Shown: positions 33,865-45,561 of the stretch, in pieces
Numbering within the stretch: the stretch's first letter is position 1
Layout: every line of letters starts with the position of its first letter
From: Pseudomonadota bacterium
GTDB taxonomy: Bacteria; Pseudomonadota; Gammaproteobacteria; JAKAQQ01
Length of the DNA stretch: 57,234 nucleotides
NCBI GenBank assembly: GCA_021810635.1
Contig: JAJZIH010000013.1
Location: forward strand, 1-57,234
Direction of reading: 5' to 3'
The notes under the pieces: model-generated
Told to the model about the DNA's origin: nothing
Seen by the model: only the letters and a program-made list of their open reading frames with translations
Databases searched by the model: none
Position numbers and translations under genes: made by a program

Positions 33865-35313
33865 TCACCAGGGCACTCCGCCATCGGCGATCGGGAGCTC
33901 CGCCGGCTGGGGTTTCACCCGCGGGCGGAAGGGAACGGTCACCTCCGGCCGGGCGCGGGGCCTGAGCCGGACCGGGCGGATGGGATGGCGTCCGGCCAGG
34001 GCCAGGTAACCCCTGCAGTCGGGGAGCGCCTGGATCTCGCCGGGCAGGACCAAACGCTCGAACTGCCGCCGATCGGTATGCGACGCCCCGCCCCGTCCAT
34101 GGGACCACTCGCGCACCACGATCTCGCGTTCGCCGAGCTCGCGGCTCAATGCCTCGGCCGTCCCGGCCTCCTGGGTCCGGAGGACGAGGAGCGAGCCGAA
34201 ACAGGACCGGAGGATGCGGGCGGCCTGGCTGCCGTAGGCCTCATCCAGCTGGTGGACCGACTGCACGCCGGCCAGGCACGCGAGTCCATACTTGCGGCCG
34301 CGGGTCAGGGCATCGGCCAGGACCGGAATCGTGCCCAGGGCCCCGAGTTCATCCAGGACGAGCCAGAAGCGTCGCCTGCCGTCGGGGCGTTCGGACAGGA
34401 GGGCACCCACGGCCAAGTCGATCCAGGCCGCGAGCAGGGGGCGCATCGCCGCCCGCTGGTCGTCGCGGTAGGGCAGAAACAGCCACCCCCCCGCATCCCC
34501 GGTCGCCCACCGGCGTACCGAAAAGCCTCCGGCATCCGTGGCGGGATCGAGAAAGCGGTAGGGAGCGATGTAGGTTCCGACGATGGCCCGGACGGAACCC
34601 AGCATGCGCTGGGCTCCTTCCTCGAAGAGGGTTTGCGCCGGATGGCCCGCGACATGACGGGCCAGGTCCGCGTTCGGGGCGCAGGTGAGGATATCGACGA
34701 GCGCACCGGTCGAGGTCGTCCCCGACTCCCACAAGCGCTCGAGCACGGCCGCCACGAGCGACTGGGCGTAATGGTGCCATTCGGCATCCGCCCCGCCGCG
34801 CGCCGGGATGAGGCTTTGGGCCAAACGTTCGGCATCCCAGGCCGCCGTCATCTCCGCGAGCGGTGCCCAGTCGACCGAGCGTTCGTCGACCGGGTTGAGG
34901 AGCCGGTCCCCGGGCCGGTAGAAGCGGGACAGGAAATCGCCGCCGCAATCGGCCACGAGGACCCGGTCACCGCGTCTGCGCAGGGTCTCGAGACAGTCAG
35001 CCAGCGCCACGCTCTTGCCGGAACCGGGGCTGCCCGCGCAGAGGAGGTGATAGGGTTCGAGCGGCAGCGGAATCCGGATGGCACCCACGCGGAGCGCGCG
35101 GGTCCGGGCGAAGATTCCGGAAAGTCGGAGCCCAGAGTCCCGCAGCCAGCCGGACAGGGTGCGCGGTGCGATGCGCCGTCCGCGCGAATGGCGCCGGCCC
35201 GGTCGCCTCCCGCGGGCCGAAAGGCGACCCCAGGCGCCCAGACTGCGCCGGATCAGGATCACGCCCAACAGGAAGCCGGCCAGTGCGGCCGCGCCCGCTC
35301 CGATCTCCCCCAT
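33865..35313 (-). CDS. Type IV coupling protein (TraD/TrwB/VirD4-like)
   Basis: A 482-residue ATPase. An N-terminal hydrophobic helix (AALAGFLLGVILI) is followed by an Arg-rich stretch. Walker A is CAGSPGSGKS and Walker B is FWLVLDELGAL. GRKYGLACLAGVQSVHQLDEAYG is the conserved Gln-containing segment after Walker B. Coupling proteins are inner-membrane motors that bring the relaxosome to a type IV secretion channel. The gene is immediately upstream of the relaxase (25 bases) on the same strand. No mating-pair genes lie in this window, so the two are probably the remnant of a conjugative or mobilisable element. Local GC is similar to that of the core genome. Confidence 0.88.
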   Translation of the reverse strand: MGEIGAGAAALAGFLLGVILIRRSLGAWGRLSARGRRPGRRHSRGRRIAPRTLSGWLRDSGLRLSGIFARTRALRVGAIRIPLPLEPYHLLCAGSPGSGKSVALADCLETLRRRGDRVLVADCGGDFLSRFYRPGDRLLNPVDERSVDWAPLAEMTAAWDAERLAQSLIPARGGADAEWHHYAQSLVAAVLERLWESGTTSTGALVDILTCAPNADLARHVAGHPAQTLFEEGAQRMLGSVRAIVGTYIAPYRFLDPATDAGGFSVRRWATGDAGGWLFLPYRDDQRAAMRPLLAAWIDLAVGALLSERPDGRRRFWLVLDELGALGTIPVLADALTRGRKYGLACLAGVQSVHQLDEAYGSQAARILRSCFGSLLVLRTQEAGTAEALSRELGEREIVVREWSHGRGGASHTDRRQFERLVLPGEIQALPDCRGYLALAGRHPIRPVRLRPRARPEVTVPFRPRVKPQPAELPIADGGVPW

Positions 35314-35405
35314 CCTTCCGCTCCTCCACTCCGCCGGCCGCGCCCGCGGAATCCACTCTCCCGATCCGGGTCCCGCCGGAGGGCACCGCGTGCCGGCCGC
35401 CGCCC

Positions 35406-35786
35406 TCAGGGTGCGATGGATGCGGCCATCTCGCCCAGAATCGGACCGATGACCGCGGCAAACTCGATTTTGTTGACGAAGCCGTCGACTCCGATCTCCT
35501 GCGCCCGCTCGCGGTACTCGGGGTCATCGTACAGCGTGATCAGGACCACCTTCGGGGAATCCGCCTTCTGCTTGAGCGCCTCCGCCGCGCCCAGCCCGCC
35601 GATCCCGGGCATGGCCACATCAAGGAGCACGACATCCGGCCGCAAAGACTCGCACAGAGCGAGCGCCTCCTCGCCGGAGCGGGCTAGGCCGACGACCTGC
35701 ACACCCGGCTGGGCGGCCAGAAGGCTCGCCACCGATTCGACGAAGAGCGGGTGGTCATCGGCCACGAGGACTTTGAGTCGACTCAT
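35406..35786 (-). CDS. Stand-alone response-regulator receiver domain
   Basis: A 126-residue protein consisting only of a receiver domain. VLVADDHPLF has the acidic pair, Asp56 in VVLLDVAMPG is the phosphoacceptor, and VNKIEF carries the conserved Lys. Its sequence resembles NarL/FixJ-type receivers, but the usual C-terminal LuxR helix-turn-helix is missing: a stop follows at residue 127, and the 90 bases after it encode none. I start at ATG 35786; five codons upstream are also open. It lies 54 bases after the NarX-like kinase gene and is its probable partner, acting through protein contact or as a phosphate sink. A truncated NarL is the alternative. Confidence 0.85.
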   Translation of the reverse strand: MSRLKVLVADDHPLFVESVASLLAAQPGVQVVGLARSGEEALALCESLRPDVVLLDVAMPGIGGLGAAEALKQKADSPKVVLITLYDDPEYRERAQEIGVDGFVNKIEFAAVIGPILGEMAASIAP

Positions 35787-35840
35787 CCAAGCCTTCTCCA
35801 TGTTCCAGACCGTTGATCGTATACGATTTTCATCCTCCCG

Positions 35841-37244
35841 TCAGCCCCGAATCCGGCCATCCGCCACGACGGGATCTCTAACCTGTGAAATTTCCTTTGA
35901 ATTTTCATAAACCGGCGTTTTTTCAGCCTCTTCCACCTCCACCTGATCTTCTCCCGCTGTCTGGCCCTGCGCAAAGACCAAGGCAATGGTCGTGCCCTGT
36001 CCCGGGGCACTCACGAGATCGAAATGTCCCCCCGCGAGTTGGACGCGTTCCTCCATGCCGAGCAGTCCCAGGCTCGAGCCTCCCTGGACCTTGCGGCGCA
36101 TGGCTTCCACATCGAAGCCGTGTCCGTCGTCCCGGATCGTGACCCGGAGTTCGTCTCCGTCGGCGCGGAGCGCAAGCTCGACCTTGATCGCCCCGGCATG
36201 GCGGGCGATGTTGTTGAGCGCTTCCTGGACCACCCGGTAGCACGTAATTTCGACGAGGGGAGGGAAGCGCGGGTTGTCGGTGGGCAGGTCGAGGGTCAGC
36301 TTGAGCCCCGAGAGCGTCGCCATCCGGCTGCCCAGTCCACGGACGGCCGCCACGAGACCCAAGTCGTCGAGCAGGGACGGATGCAGATTGAGCGACAGGC
36401 TGCGGACCTGGGTCAGGACCCGGTCCAGGTTCGCGACGAGTTCCTCATAGAGTTTTTCCCGCCGGCTGAGCTGGAACAGGTCGGACATGGCGTGGAGCCC
36501 GAGCTTGGTCGCGGTGAGGGTCTGGCCGACCTCGTCGTGGAGTTCGCGGGCCAGGTGGCGGCGTTCGTTCTCCTGGGTCTCGAGGAGCTTGCGCGACAGG
36601 AGGCGCAGGCGCTCGGCGTATTCGATCACGGTCTTCTGCACGGTGCGGAGCGTGGTCACGTCGCGGGCGATGCCCACGCTGTAATCGCGCCCCTCCCACT
36701 GAATGAGGTAGCGGTATCCCTGGACCCAGCGCCAGCCGCCATCGGACATGGCCAGACGGAACTCGCTCAGGGGATAGCGGTGCCAGTCGCCGATCCGCTC
36801 GAGGTCGACGGGGTGGATGAGGGAGGCGGGATGGCGGTTGAGCAACGCCTGGGGTTCGAAGCCGAGCAGCATCTGGTGCGAGGGACTCACGTATTCCATC
36901 TGGCCGTCGAGCCCCGCCATGCTGATCAGGTCGACCGAGTTTTCGGCGATCAGCCGGAACTTGAGCGCCTGCTCCTGCTGGACGCGTCGGATCCGTTCCC
37001 GCCGGCGCAGATCGGTCAGGAAGCGCTTTTCCTCCTGCACCACGATCAGGGTCGACAGCAGGATGAAGACGGCCATGAAGCCGGCCACGGTTTCGACGGC
37101 CGGGTCGTAGGTCTGGTGTCCGAAGAGGGTGTGGTCGATGATCCCGGCCAACACCAGGAGCGCGAGCCCGAGGCTCAGGTAGCCCACGGCGATCCGCCAG
37201 ACTGCCTTCAATCGGATACGGGGTTCGTGGGGGTTCGCTTTCAT
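35841..37244 (-). CDS. NarX-type sensor histidine kinase with PAS domain
   Basis: A 467-residue kinase. Two membrane helices (about 14-36 and 52-70) are followed by a PAS domain (about 95-205, FRLIAENSVDLISMAGLDG). A HisKA_3 dimerisation domain has His236 in ARELHDEVGQTLTA, and a HATPase domain has QEALNNIARHA and DDGHGFD. The extracytoplasmic loop is only about 15 residues, so the signal is probably sensed in the membrane or by the PAS domain. Its start overlaps the tadA stop (ATGA), which ties it to the tadA transcript. The C-terminal 35 residues are acidic and not part of the kinase core. No ligand can be assigned. Confidence 0.9.
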   Translation of the reverse strand: MKANPHEPRIRLKAVWRIAVGYLSLGLALLVLAGIIDHTLFGHQTYDPAVETVAGFMAVFILLSTLIVVQEEKRFLTDLRRRERIRRVQQEQALKFRLIAENSVDLISMAGLDGQMEYVSPSHQMLLGFEPQALLNRHPASLIHPVDLERIGDWHRYPLSEFRLAMSDGGWRWVQGYRYLIQWEGRDYSVGIARDVTTLRTVQKTVIEYAERLRLLSRKLLETQENERRHLARELHDEVGQTLTATKLGLHAMSDLFQLSRREKLYEELVANLDRVLTQVRSLSLNLHPSLLDDLGLVAAVRGLGSRMATLSGLKLTLDLPTDNPRFPPLVEITCYRVVQEALNNIARHAGAIKVELALRADGDELRVTIRDDGHGFDVEAMRRKVQGGSSLGLLGMEERVQLAGGHFDLVSAPGQGTTIALVFAQGQTAGEDQVEVEEAEKTPVYENSKEISQVRDPVVADGRIRG

Positions 37245-37747
37245 TTTTCCGGCTTGCCTCCAGGCTCCAGCATACTCCGGCCGGATCGCCGGATGGCGAA
37301 AAACTCCTGGAGGAGCCGCCCTGCCGGCTCCGCCCGGACCCCGCCCGTGATCTCCAGATGATGGTTGAAGATCCAGCCGAGTTGCCCGGGCGAAAGCCGC
37401 TCGATGGCACCGAAGCGGGGATCAGCCGCCGCATAGACGAGTCGTCCGATACGGGCCAACATGAGCGCGCCGAGGCACATGACGCAGGGCTCGAGCGTGA
37501 CGTAGAGCGTGGTCCCACCCAGCCGGTAGTTGCCCGTCCGGTCCGCCGCCTCGCGGAGCACGATGATTTCGGCGTGGGCGGTGGGATCCGTCCGGCCGAT
37601 CGGCGCATTGCCGGCGCCGGCCAGACAGGCTCCGTCGCGAACGAGGACGGCACCGACGGGCACCTCGCCCGCCTGCCCGGCCTGCTCCGCCCAGTCCAGG
37701 GCTTGATCCATCCAGGCCTCGTCCCGGGCCGCATCCGTCCCGGCCAT
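37241..37747 (-). CDS. tadA: tRNA-specific adenosine deaminase
   Basis: A 168-residue enzyme of expected length. The zinc and catalytic motif is THAEI (His58, Glu60) with PCVMC (Cys88, Cys91). RIGRLVYAAADPRFGAI is the conserved stretch after it. TadA deaminates A34 to inosine in tRNA-Arg(ACG) and is essential in most bacteria. Its ATG lies 3 bases after a TGA that belongs to the duplicated guaA tail. In the ancestral order it probably followed guaA directly, with the guaA end GAGTGGGAGTGA acting as ribosome site. An inserted element now separates them (see 37750-37766 and 41018-41034). Confidence 0.95.
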   Translation of the reverse strand: MAGTDAARDEAWMDQALDWAEQAGQAGEVPVGAVLVRDGACLAGAGNAPIGRTDPTAHAEIIVLREAADRTGNYRLGGTTLYVTLEPCVMCLGALMLARIGRLVYAAADPRFGAIERLSPGQLGWIFNHHLEITGGVRAEPAGRLLQEFFAIRRSGRSMLEPGGKPEK

Positions 37748-37749
37748 CG

Positions 37750-37766
37750 CTCACTCCCACTCGATC
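37750..37766. repeat. Direct repeat of guaA 3' end (attachment-site copy, tadA side)
   Basis: CTCACTCCCACTCGATC is identical to 41018-41034. In the minus-strand sense it encodes the last guaA codons (IEWE, stop). The two copies bound the 3.3-kb insert. This copy also contains the GGGAG that serves as ribosome site for tadA. Confidence 0.8.
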
Positions 37767-37906
37767 ATCAACAGACCGCCCAAACCCGCGTGGTTAAAGG
37801 ATTTGCTGTGATCGACATCGGCCTGGACCGTCGCTTTGACCGTCAGAAACACACGCCCTTTGCTGGCACGGGAAATGGAGCGATTTGCGGAGCACCGACT
37901 GATCAT
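37751..37906 (-). CDS. 51-residue ORF ending in the duplicated guaA tail
   Basis: The start ATG 37906 is preceded by a very strong ribosome site, AGGAGGTG, 4 bases before it. The 51 residues are not recognised (RVFLTVKATVQADVDHSKSF, then NHAGLGGLLM). The last four, IEWE, and the stop come from the repeat copied from guaA. The stop is 3 bases before the tadA ATG. I infer that the ORF belongs to the inserted element and keeps tadA translation coupled to an upstream ribosome. It could also be the tail of a lost element gene. Codon use is not informative at this length. Confidence 0.5.
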   Translation of the reverse strand: MISRCSANRSISRASKGRVFLTVKATVQADVDHSKSFNHAGLGGLLMIEWE

Positions 37907-38014
37907 CAATCACCTCCTAGGATAACGCAGACAGCCGCCGATGGCGAACGACTCACTCTATTCGCGCTCTCCCGCGTCCCCGTTACCTGCACGCTCGCCA
38001 CCTCTCTGCAAACC

Positions 38015-39232
38015 CTACAGAACCGACCACCAAGGCGCAGCCAACACATCGGGTGCCAGCCATTCAATCGCCTTACCAGTGTGCAGGAGCAGACCAGCGC
38101 GCGCCTTCTTGCCGTACTCAACGCGGAACGTGCGCAAATGCGCGGCATCGGAAAGCCTCGGACGCGCAGTGGACTTCACTTCGATCGGCAGCAGCCTGCC
38201 GCCTGACTCAATCACGAAATCCACTTCCTCGCCGATGGACGTACGCCAATAAGTCAACTCCGCGCGTTCAATGCGCGCATCGCGCCACGCCAGCAGATCG
38301 TGTAACACCACATTTTCCAAGTGGGCTCCGCTCGGCTCTTCCGCTTCAGACAGATGCATCGCAATGCCCGTGTCGCCCCAATAGATTTTCGGCGCCTTGA
38401 TGAGGCGCTTGGTTCGATTCACCGCATGGGCAGGTAAACGCACGAGCAGGTACGAAGTTTCCAGGAGATTAAGCCAGCGGTGTACGGTGGGCTGGGGTAG
38501 CGCTACGTCGCGACCGAGTTCGGTCTGGTTGACGAGCTGACCCATGCGCAGACAAGCCGCCCGCATAAGCCGTCGGAAATCCGGCAACCCGCTGATCGAC
38601 GCCAGGTCTTGCAGATCGCGCTCAAGATAGGTGCGCACATAGCCGTCGAACCAGATTCGTCGTTCCGAGGCCGTAGTAAGCTCCAGCGCCGGCGTTGGGA
38701 ATCCTCCACGGCGAGCAAGCATGCGCCAATCTTCGGCGGCGTGTTTCTCGTCGCCCAAGAGCTCGCGCCACCCGGCATCGGGCGTGGCAAGCAAATCGTT
38801 CCAGCGGCCGCCTTGTCCGAGGCCCCGCTGCTCCCGTCGTGTCATCGGCCAAAGGGTGAGATAGCTGGCGCGGCCGGCCAATGATTCGGATACTTGCCGC
38901 ATCAACAGGAGATTGGCGGAGCCCGTGAGTAGAAAACGCCCGGGTGTCCGGTCCCGATCAATGGCGCGCTTCACAGCGCGCAGCAGTTCCGGCTCGCGCT
39001 GCACTTCATCAAGCGTTACAGGGTCCGGACCACCTACAAGCACTTCCGGGTCGCGCCGGGCGGCGTCGAGCACATCCAGATCGTCGAGCGTGGCGTAGCG
39101 TCTCCCTCCAGGGATGAGATGTTCCACTAAAGTGCTCTTTCCGGTCTGACGCGCGCCCGTGACGACGACTGCCGGCATAACCCGGATACGCTCAGAAAGG
39201 GCCGCTCCGACCAACCTCGGGAGTGTCTTCAT
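38015..39232 (-). CDS. AAA ATPase with DUF4143 domain
   Basis: A 405-residue protein. Walker A is TGARQTGKST near residue 30, Walker B is VTLDEVQREPELL, and RFLLTGSANLLLMR is the sensor segment. The C-terminal DUF4143 domain has YWRTSIGEEVDFVIE followed by LLPIEVKSTARP, the PD-(D/E)xK-like acidic/Lys pattern. Proteins of this type are common on mobile DNA; their function is unknown and some are proposed nucleases or toxin-antitoxin regulators. I chose ATG 39232 (MKTLPRLV, the usual family opening); ATG 39250, six codons upstream, is possible. A Fur-box-like palindrome lies just upstream or over the start. Confidence 0.85.
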   Translation of the reverse strand: MKTLPRLVGAALSERIRVMPAVVVTGARQTGKSTLVEHLIPGGRRYATLDDLDVLDAARRDPEVLVGGPDPVTLDEVQREPELLRAVKRAIDRDRTPGRFLLTGSANLLLMRQVSESLAGRASYLTLWPMTRREQRGLGQGGRWNDLLATPDAGWRELLGDEKHAAEDWRMLARRGGFPTPALELTTASERRIWFDGYVRTYLERDLQDLASISGLPDFRRLMRAACLRMGQLVNQTELGRDVALPQPTVHRWLNLLETSYLLVRLPAHAVNRTKRLIKAPKIYWGDTGIAMHLSEAEEPSGAHLENVVLHDLLAWRDARIERAELTYWRTSIGEEVDFVIESGGRLLPIEVKSTARPRLSDAAHLRTFRVEYGKKARAGLLLHTGKAIEWLAPDVLAAPWWSVL

Positions 39233-39236
39233 GTCA

Positions 39237-39253
39237 TGAATGATAATCATTCA
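39237..39253. promoter_or_regulatory. Fur-box-like palindrome at the DUF4143 ATPase start
   Basis: TGAATGATAATCATTCA is a perfect 17-base palindrome around a central A. Its core AATGATAATCATT equals the core of the classical Fur consensus. It lies 5 bases upstream of the chosen start, so a bound repressor would block transcription or translation. Binding by Fur is inferred from the pattern only. Confidence 0.4.
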
Positions 39254-39520
39254 CGGTGTAATTAATCAAGTAACGATCGCAAGGAGCCGAATCTGCCCCC
39301 ACTCTTGGGTCAGGAAACCCCCACTCAAAAGCATTTATTTCGCCAACGTCGGCCAGTGGGCGTCATTGACCCAAGCTGCCACATGTCGATGACTGCTTCC
39401 GGGGGGCCGCTCACCTCGCTGCGTATGTAGCCGGGAATTCACTTCTCTCGCAGCGGCCAACCGCGATTCCGCAGTAATAGGCTTGGGTTGATTTTTGATG
39501 GCACCACAGTAGGAGGTTGT

Positions 39521-40772
39521 GTGATCAGGCACTGGGTATCGACCGCGATTGCGGCCGTGCTTCTCGCCCTTGGCTCCGCTGCCCTTTCATCGCCGCCTGC
39601 TGCCGAAGGGCACTACCGATTCGCATGGGCCGGCGATCCGGTCGGGAAGGGCGAAGACTTCATCGCCGTAATTGATGGCGATCCAGCTTCTCCTAACTAT
39701 GGTCATCTGGTCGCCACCGGCGCCTCCGGCATCAAAACCCAGCAAATGCATCACACCGAATACTGGATGCCCGAAAGTGGTCTTCTGTTCGCGAATGACC
39801 ACGCTGCCGGGCGCACCGTTGTGATGGATCTGCGCGATCCGCTTCACCCGAAGGTCCATGCCAGCTTTGGCGATTTGGCTGGATACAGTCACCCGCATTC
39901 TTTCCTTCGCCTACCCAACGGTCATGTGCTGGCGAGTTTCCAGATAGAAGGGCACATGGATCACGGGGCGGGCTCATCTTCGCCCGTATTGATGCGCGAA
40001 ACCGATTCTGGCAAGGCGGTGCATGGCGGCATAGTGGAACTCGATGAGCAGGGAAAGATGATCCGCGCGGCCTCCACCGCGGATCCAGCGCGTCCGGACG
40101 ATCTGTTGATGGCCTACAGTTTGTTGCCGTTGCCGGATATCGACCGGGTGCTGGTCACCCACTCCTCCATGCGGGACGAGGACAAGACCGGCCACACCTA
40201 TCAGATCTTTCGGCTGTCGGACCTGACTCGCCTTTCCACCAACGACCTCGATGCGCCTGCCGGCAGCTACGGCGAGATTAATCCCTGAGGAAGCTCGCAG
40301 GGGACCGGACGGCTCGGTCTTCATCCAGACCACGGGCTGTGGCATCGAGCGGATCACCGGGATCGAAGGCAATACGCCACACGCAATGCTCGTCTACCAA
40401 TTCCCAGGCTCTTTCTGCGGCGTGCCTAGCATTGTTTCACACTATCTGATCCAGACTGTGCGGCTCGGCCATGCAGTAGTTGTCATTGACATTGCCAACC
40501 CGGAGCACCCAGTTGGAGTCTCGCGCGCGGTAATCGGCGGCTTGATGTTCCCGCACTGGAGCGGCCATGACTCGAAAACTCACCGGATTGCCATCACCGG
40601 CTACGGGAAAAACCGCCTGTTTATGCTGAAGTTCGATCCAGAAAGCGTCGTCGCTAGGGATAGCGCCTTCCACGATCAGCCGGGCCGCCCAGGTTTTGAT
40701 CTGAGCAATCGCGCCTGGCCGCATGGCTGGACGGGCACGGCCCAGGCGCACGGTGTTGCATTCACGCGCTAG
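39521..40772 (+). pseudogene. Secreted SBP56-like beta-propeller protein, frameshifted
   Basis: Two frames give one protein of about 415 residues. It starts at GTG 39521 behind AGGAGG with a signal peptide (MIRHWVSTAIAAVLLALGSA, cleaved near AALSS). The first part has SPNYGHLVATGASG, MHHTEYWMPESGLLFAND, GYSHPHSFLRLPNGHVLASF and HGGIVELDEQGK. The second has PDGSVFIQTTGCGIERI, GGLMFPHWSGHDSKTHRIAI and WPHGWTGTAQAHGVAF. These repeated blade motifs fit selenium-binding-protein/SBP56-like periplasmic propellers. Frame one stops at GEINP; removing one C from the CCC before that stop restores the reading into EEARRGPDGS. It is either a real frameshift or a sequencing error in a short run. The 265 bases before it and the 245 after it hold no recognised gene. 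Confidence 0.7.
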
Positions 40773-41018
40773 CGCTTGTGCCCATAAGACGAGCGGTCGC
40801 TGTAGGCCCCGGCAACCACTCTTGACCGCTTTTTGCCGATAACGGCGGTCGCGCTTTCCCCGACTCCGGCCGTTCGCCGCGATCGCGGTCAGCTCACGAT
40901 TCGCACCGGCAACGAAGGGCCGTTGGCGTACACGCGAGTAGGGTTTTTGCCAGTTTCGACCTACTTTCCGGGGTTCCGGTTTGACCGCGAGCCGTGGCAA
41001 ACTCTGTAGGCAGTCTCC

Positions 41019-44104
<3,086 letters not shown>

Positions 44105-44106
44105 TC

Positions 44107-44112
44107 ATTTTA
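44107..44112 (-). promoter_or_regulatory. Putative -10 element of guaBA
   Basis: On the minus strand GGGTAAAAT places TAAAAT 30 bases before the guaB start. It is the only AT-rich hexamer in the GC-rich 100-base gap between guaB and xseA on this strand. No clear -35 is seen. On the other strand TATCAT (44167-44172) is a candidate for xseA, so close to ATG 44179 that the transcript could be leaderless or start at ATG 44191. Confidence 0.4.
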
Positions 44113-44178
44113 CCCGATGCCCCCGCTCGGGGCCGGGCGCGGATAGGCAAGCGCCCCACGAGCCGCTATCATGACGCC

Positions 44179-45561
44179 ATGCGGCAGTCCATGAGCGACC
44201 CTCCCGCCGGAACTTGCCCGGAAGGCGAGACCCTTTCGGTCTCCGAGCTCGTGGGACGTGTCCAGCGCCTCCTGACCGATCACGTGAGCCCCCTCCGGGT
44301 CGCCGGCGAGATCGCCGATCTGCGCCCTTCGGCGGCCGGACATCTCTATTTCAACCTCAAGGATGCACGCGCCTCCCTCCATGCCGTCCTCTTCGAACGG
44401 GAGGCGCGCCGGCTCGCCTTCACCCCGGCCAACGGCCAGGCCGTCCTGGCCGATGGCCGGATCGGGCTCTATGCCGCCCGTGGCGATTTCCAGCTCATCG
44501 TGGAGAGTCTCGAGGATGCTGGCGAAGGCAGCCTGCGCCGCGACTACGAACGGCTCAAGGCCCGGCTGGCGGCCGAGGGGCTTTTCGACCAGGGCCGCAA
44601 GCGTCCCCTCCCCGCCCTGCCGCGCCGCATCGGTATCGCGACCTCCCCGAATGCCGCCGCACTGCGTGACGTGCTCAAGGTCCTGGCTCGCCGCATGCCG
44701 CTCATCCCCGTCTTGATCGCCGCCGCGCAGGTTCAGGGCGAAGGGGCCGAAGCCACCCTCGTCCGGGCTCTCGAGGCCCTCACCCGCACGGAGGGAGTCG
44801 ACGTCGTGATCGTGACCCGCGGCGGCGGATCCCTGAAGGACCTCTCGCCGTTCAACACGGAATCGCTGGTCCGGGCCATCCGCGCCGCACCGGTACCGGT
44901 CGTGACCGGCATCGGACACGAGATCGACGTGACCCTGGCCGACCTCGCCGCCGACGTGAACGGCATCACGCCGAGCGGCGCCGCCGAACGGGTGAGCCCC
45001 GACGCGGAGGAACTGGCCCAGCGTCTCGCCGACCTCGGCCACAGGCTCGGGCGCCGTCATCCCGGATGGGTGCTGACCGAAGACGCTCAGCGGCTCGACG
45101 ACGATGCGGCCCGTCTCGACCGCGCGTTCGGCGGGCTCTGGCAGAGGGCCCGGGAGCGGTCGGCGCTCTTGCGGGTCCGCCTCTTGGCGGGTGATCCCCG
45201 TGCCCGCCTCGAGGGCATCGGGCGCGAACTCGTCCACTGGCGGGCCCGGCTGACCGCCACCCGCCCGCTCGGCCCGGCCGAAACGGCGCTTTCCGACCTC
45301 GCCCAACGACTGTCCACCCCCATGGCCACCGCCCTCGGCAAAGCCCTCCATCACCTTGAACTGGACGGACGGAGCCTCCGAGCGCTGGACCCGCGCGGAG
45401 CACTCAGGCGGGGGTTTGCGCTGGTCGCAGACGCGGCGGGGCGGCTCGTCACGGGCCCGGCGGGCCTGGCCCCCGGGGACCGGCTCTCCATCGGCTGGCA
45501 GGAAGGCAGCGCCTGGACCCGGGTCGAGAGCCTTGACGGCAACGACCGTGACCCGGTCTAG
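44179..45561 (+). CDS. xseA: Exodeoxyribonuclease VII large subunit
   Basis: A 460-residue protein. The N-terminal OB-fold (about 20-115) has VSELVGRVQRLLTDHVSPLR and HLYFNLKDARASLHAVLF. The catalytic region has PRRIGIATSPNAAALRDVL, VIVTRGGGSLKDLSPFN and TGIGHEIDVTLADLAAD, all strongly conserved in XseA. The C-terminal part is coiled coil and ends with a basic segment. With XseB it degrades single-stranded DNA; xseB is not in this window. ATG 44179 or ATG 44191 may be the start. It overlaps the next gene by 14 bases. Confidence 0.95.
   Translation: MRQSMSDPPAGTCPEGETLSVSELVGRVQRLLTDHVSPLRVAGEIADLRPSAAGHLYFNLKDARASLHAVLFEREARRLAFTPANGQAVLADGRIGLYAARGDFQLIVESLEDAGEGSLRRDYERLKARLAAEGLFDQGRKRPLPALPRRIGIATSPNAAALRDVLKVLARRMPLIPVLIAAAQVQGEGAEATLVRALEALTRTEGVDVVIVTRGGGSLKDLSPFNTESLVRAIRAAPVPVVTGIGHEIDVTLADLAADVNGITPSGAAERVSPDAEELAQRLADLGHRLGRRHPGWVLTEDAQRLDDDAARLDRAFGGLWQRARERSALLRVRLLAGDPRARLEGIGRELVHWRARLTATRPLGPAETALSDLAQRLSTPMATALGKALHHLELDGRSLRALDPRGALRRGFALVADAAGRLVTGPAGLAPGDRLSIGWQEGSAWTRVESLDGNDRDPV

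Noticed and set aside
39335-39532. Minus-strand 65-codon frame before the propeller gene
   Set aside because: No motif and no ribosome site; it overlaps the propeller gene's own ribosome site and start.
40437-41000. A minus-strand frame that could be a remnant integrase near guaA
   Set aside because: The first residues look slightly integrase-like, but no Arg or Tyr motif follows, and it is antisense to the propeller gene.
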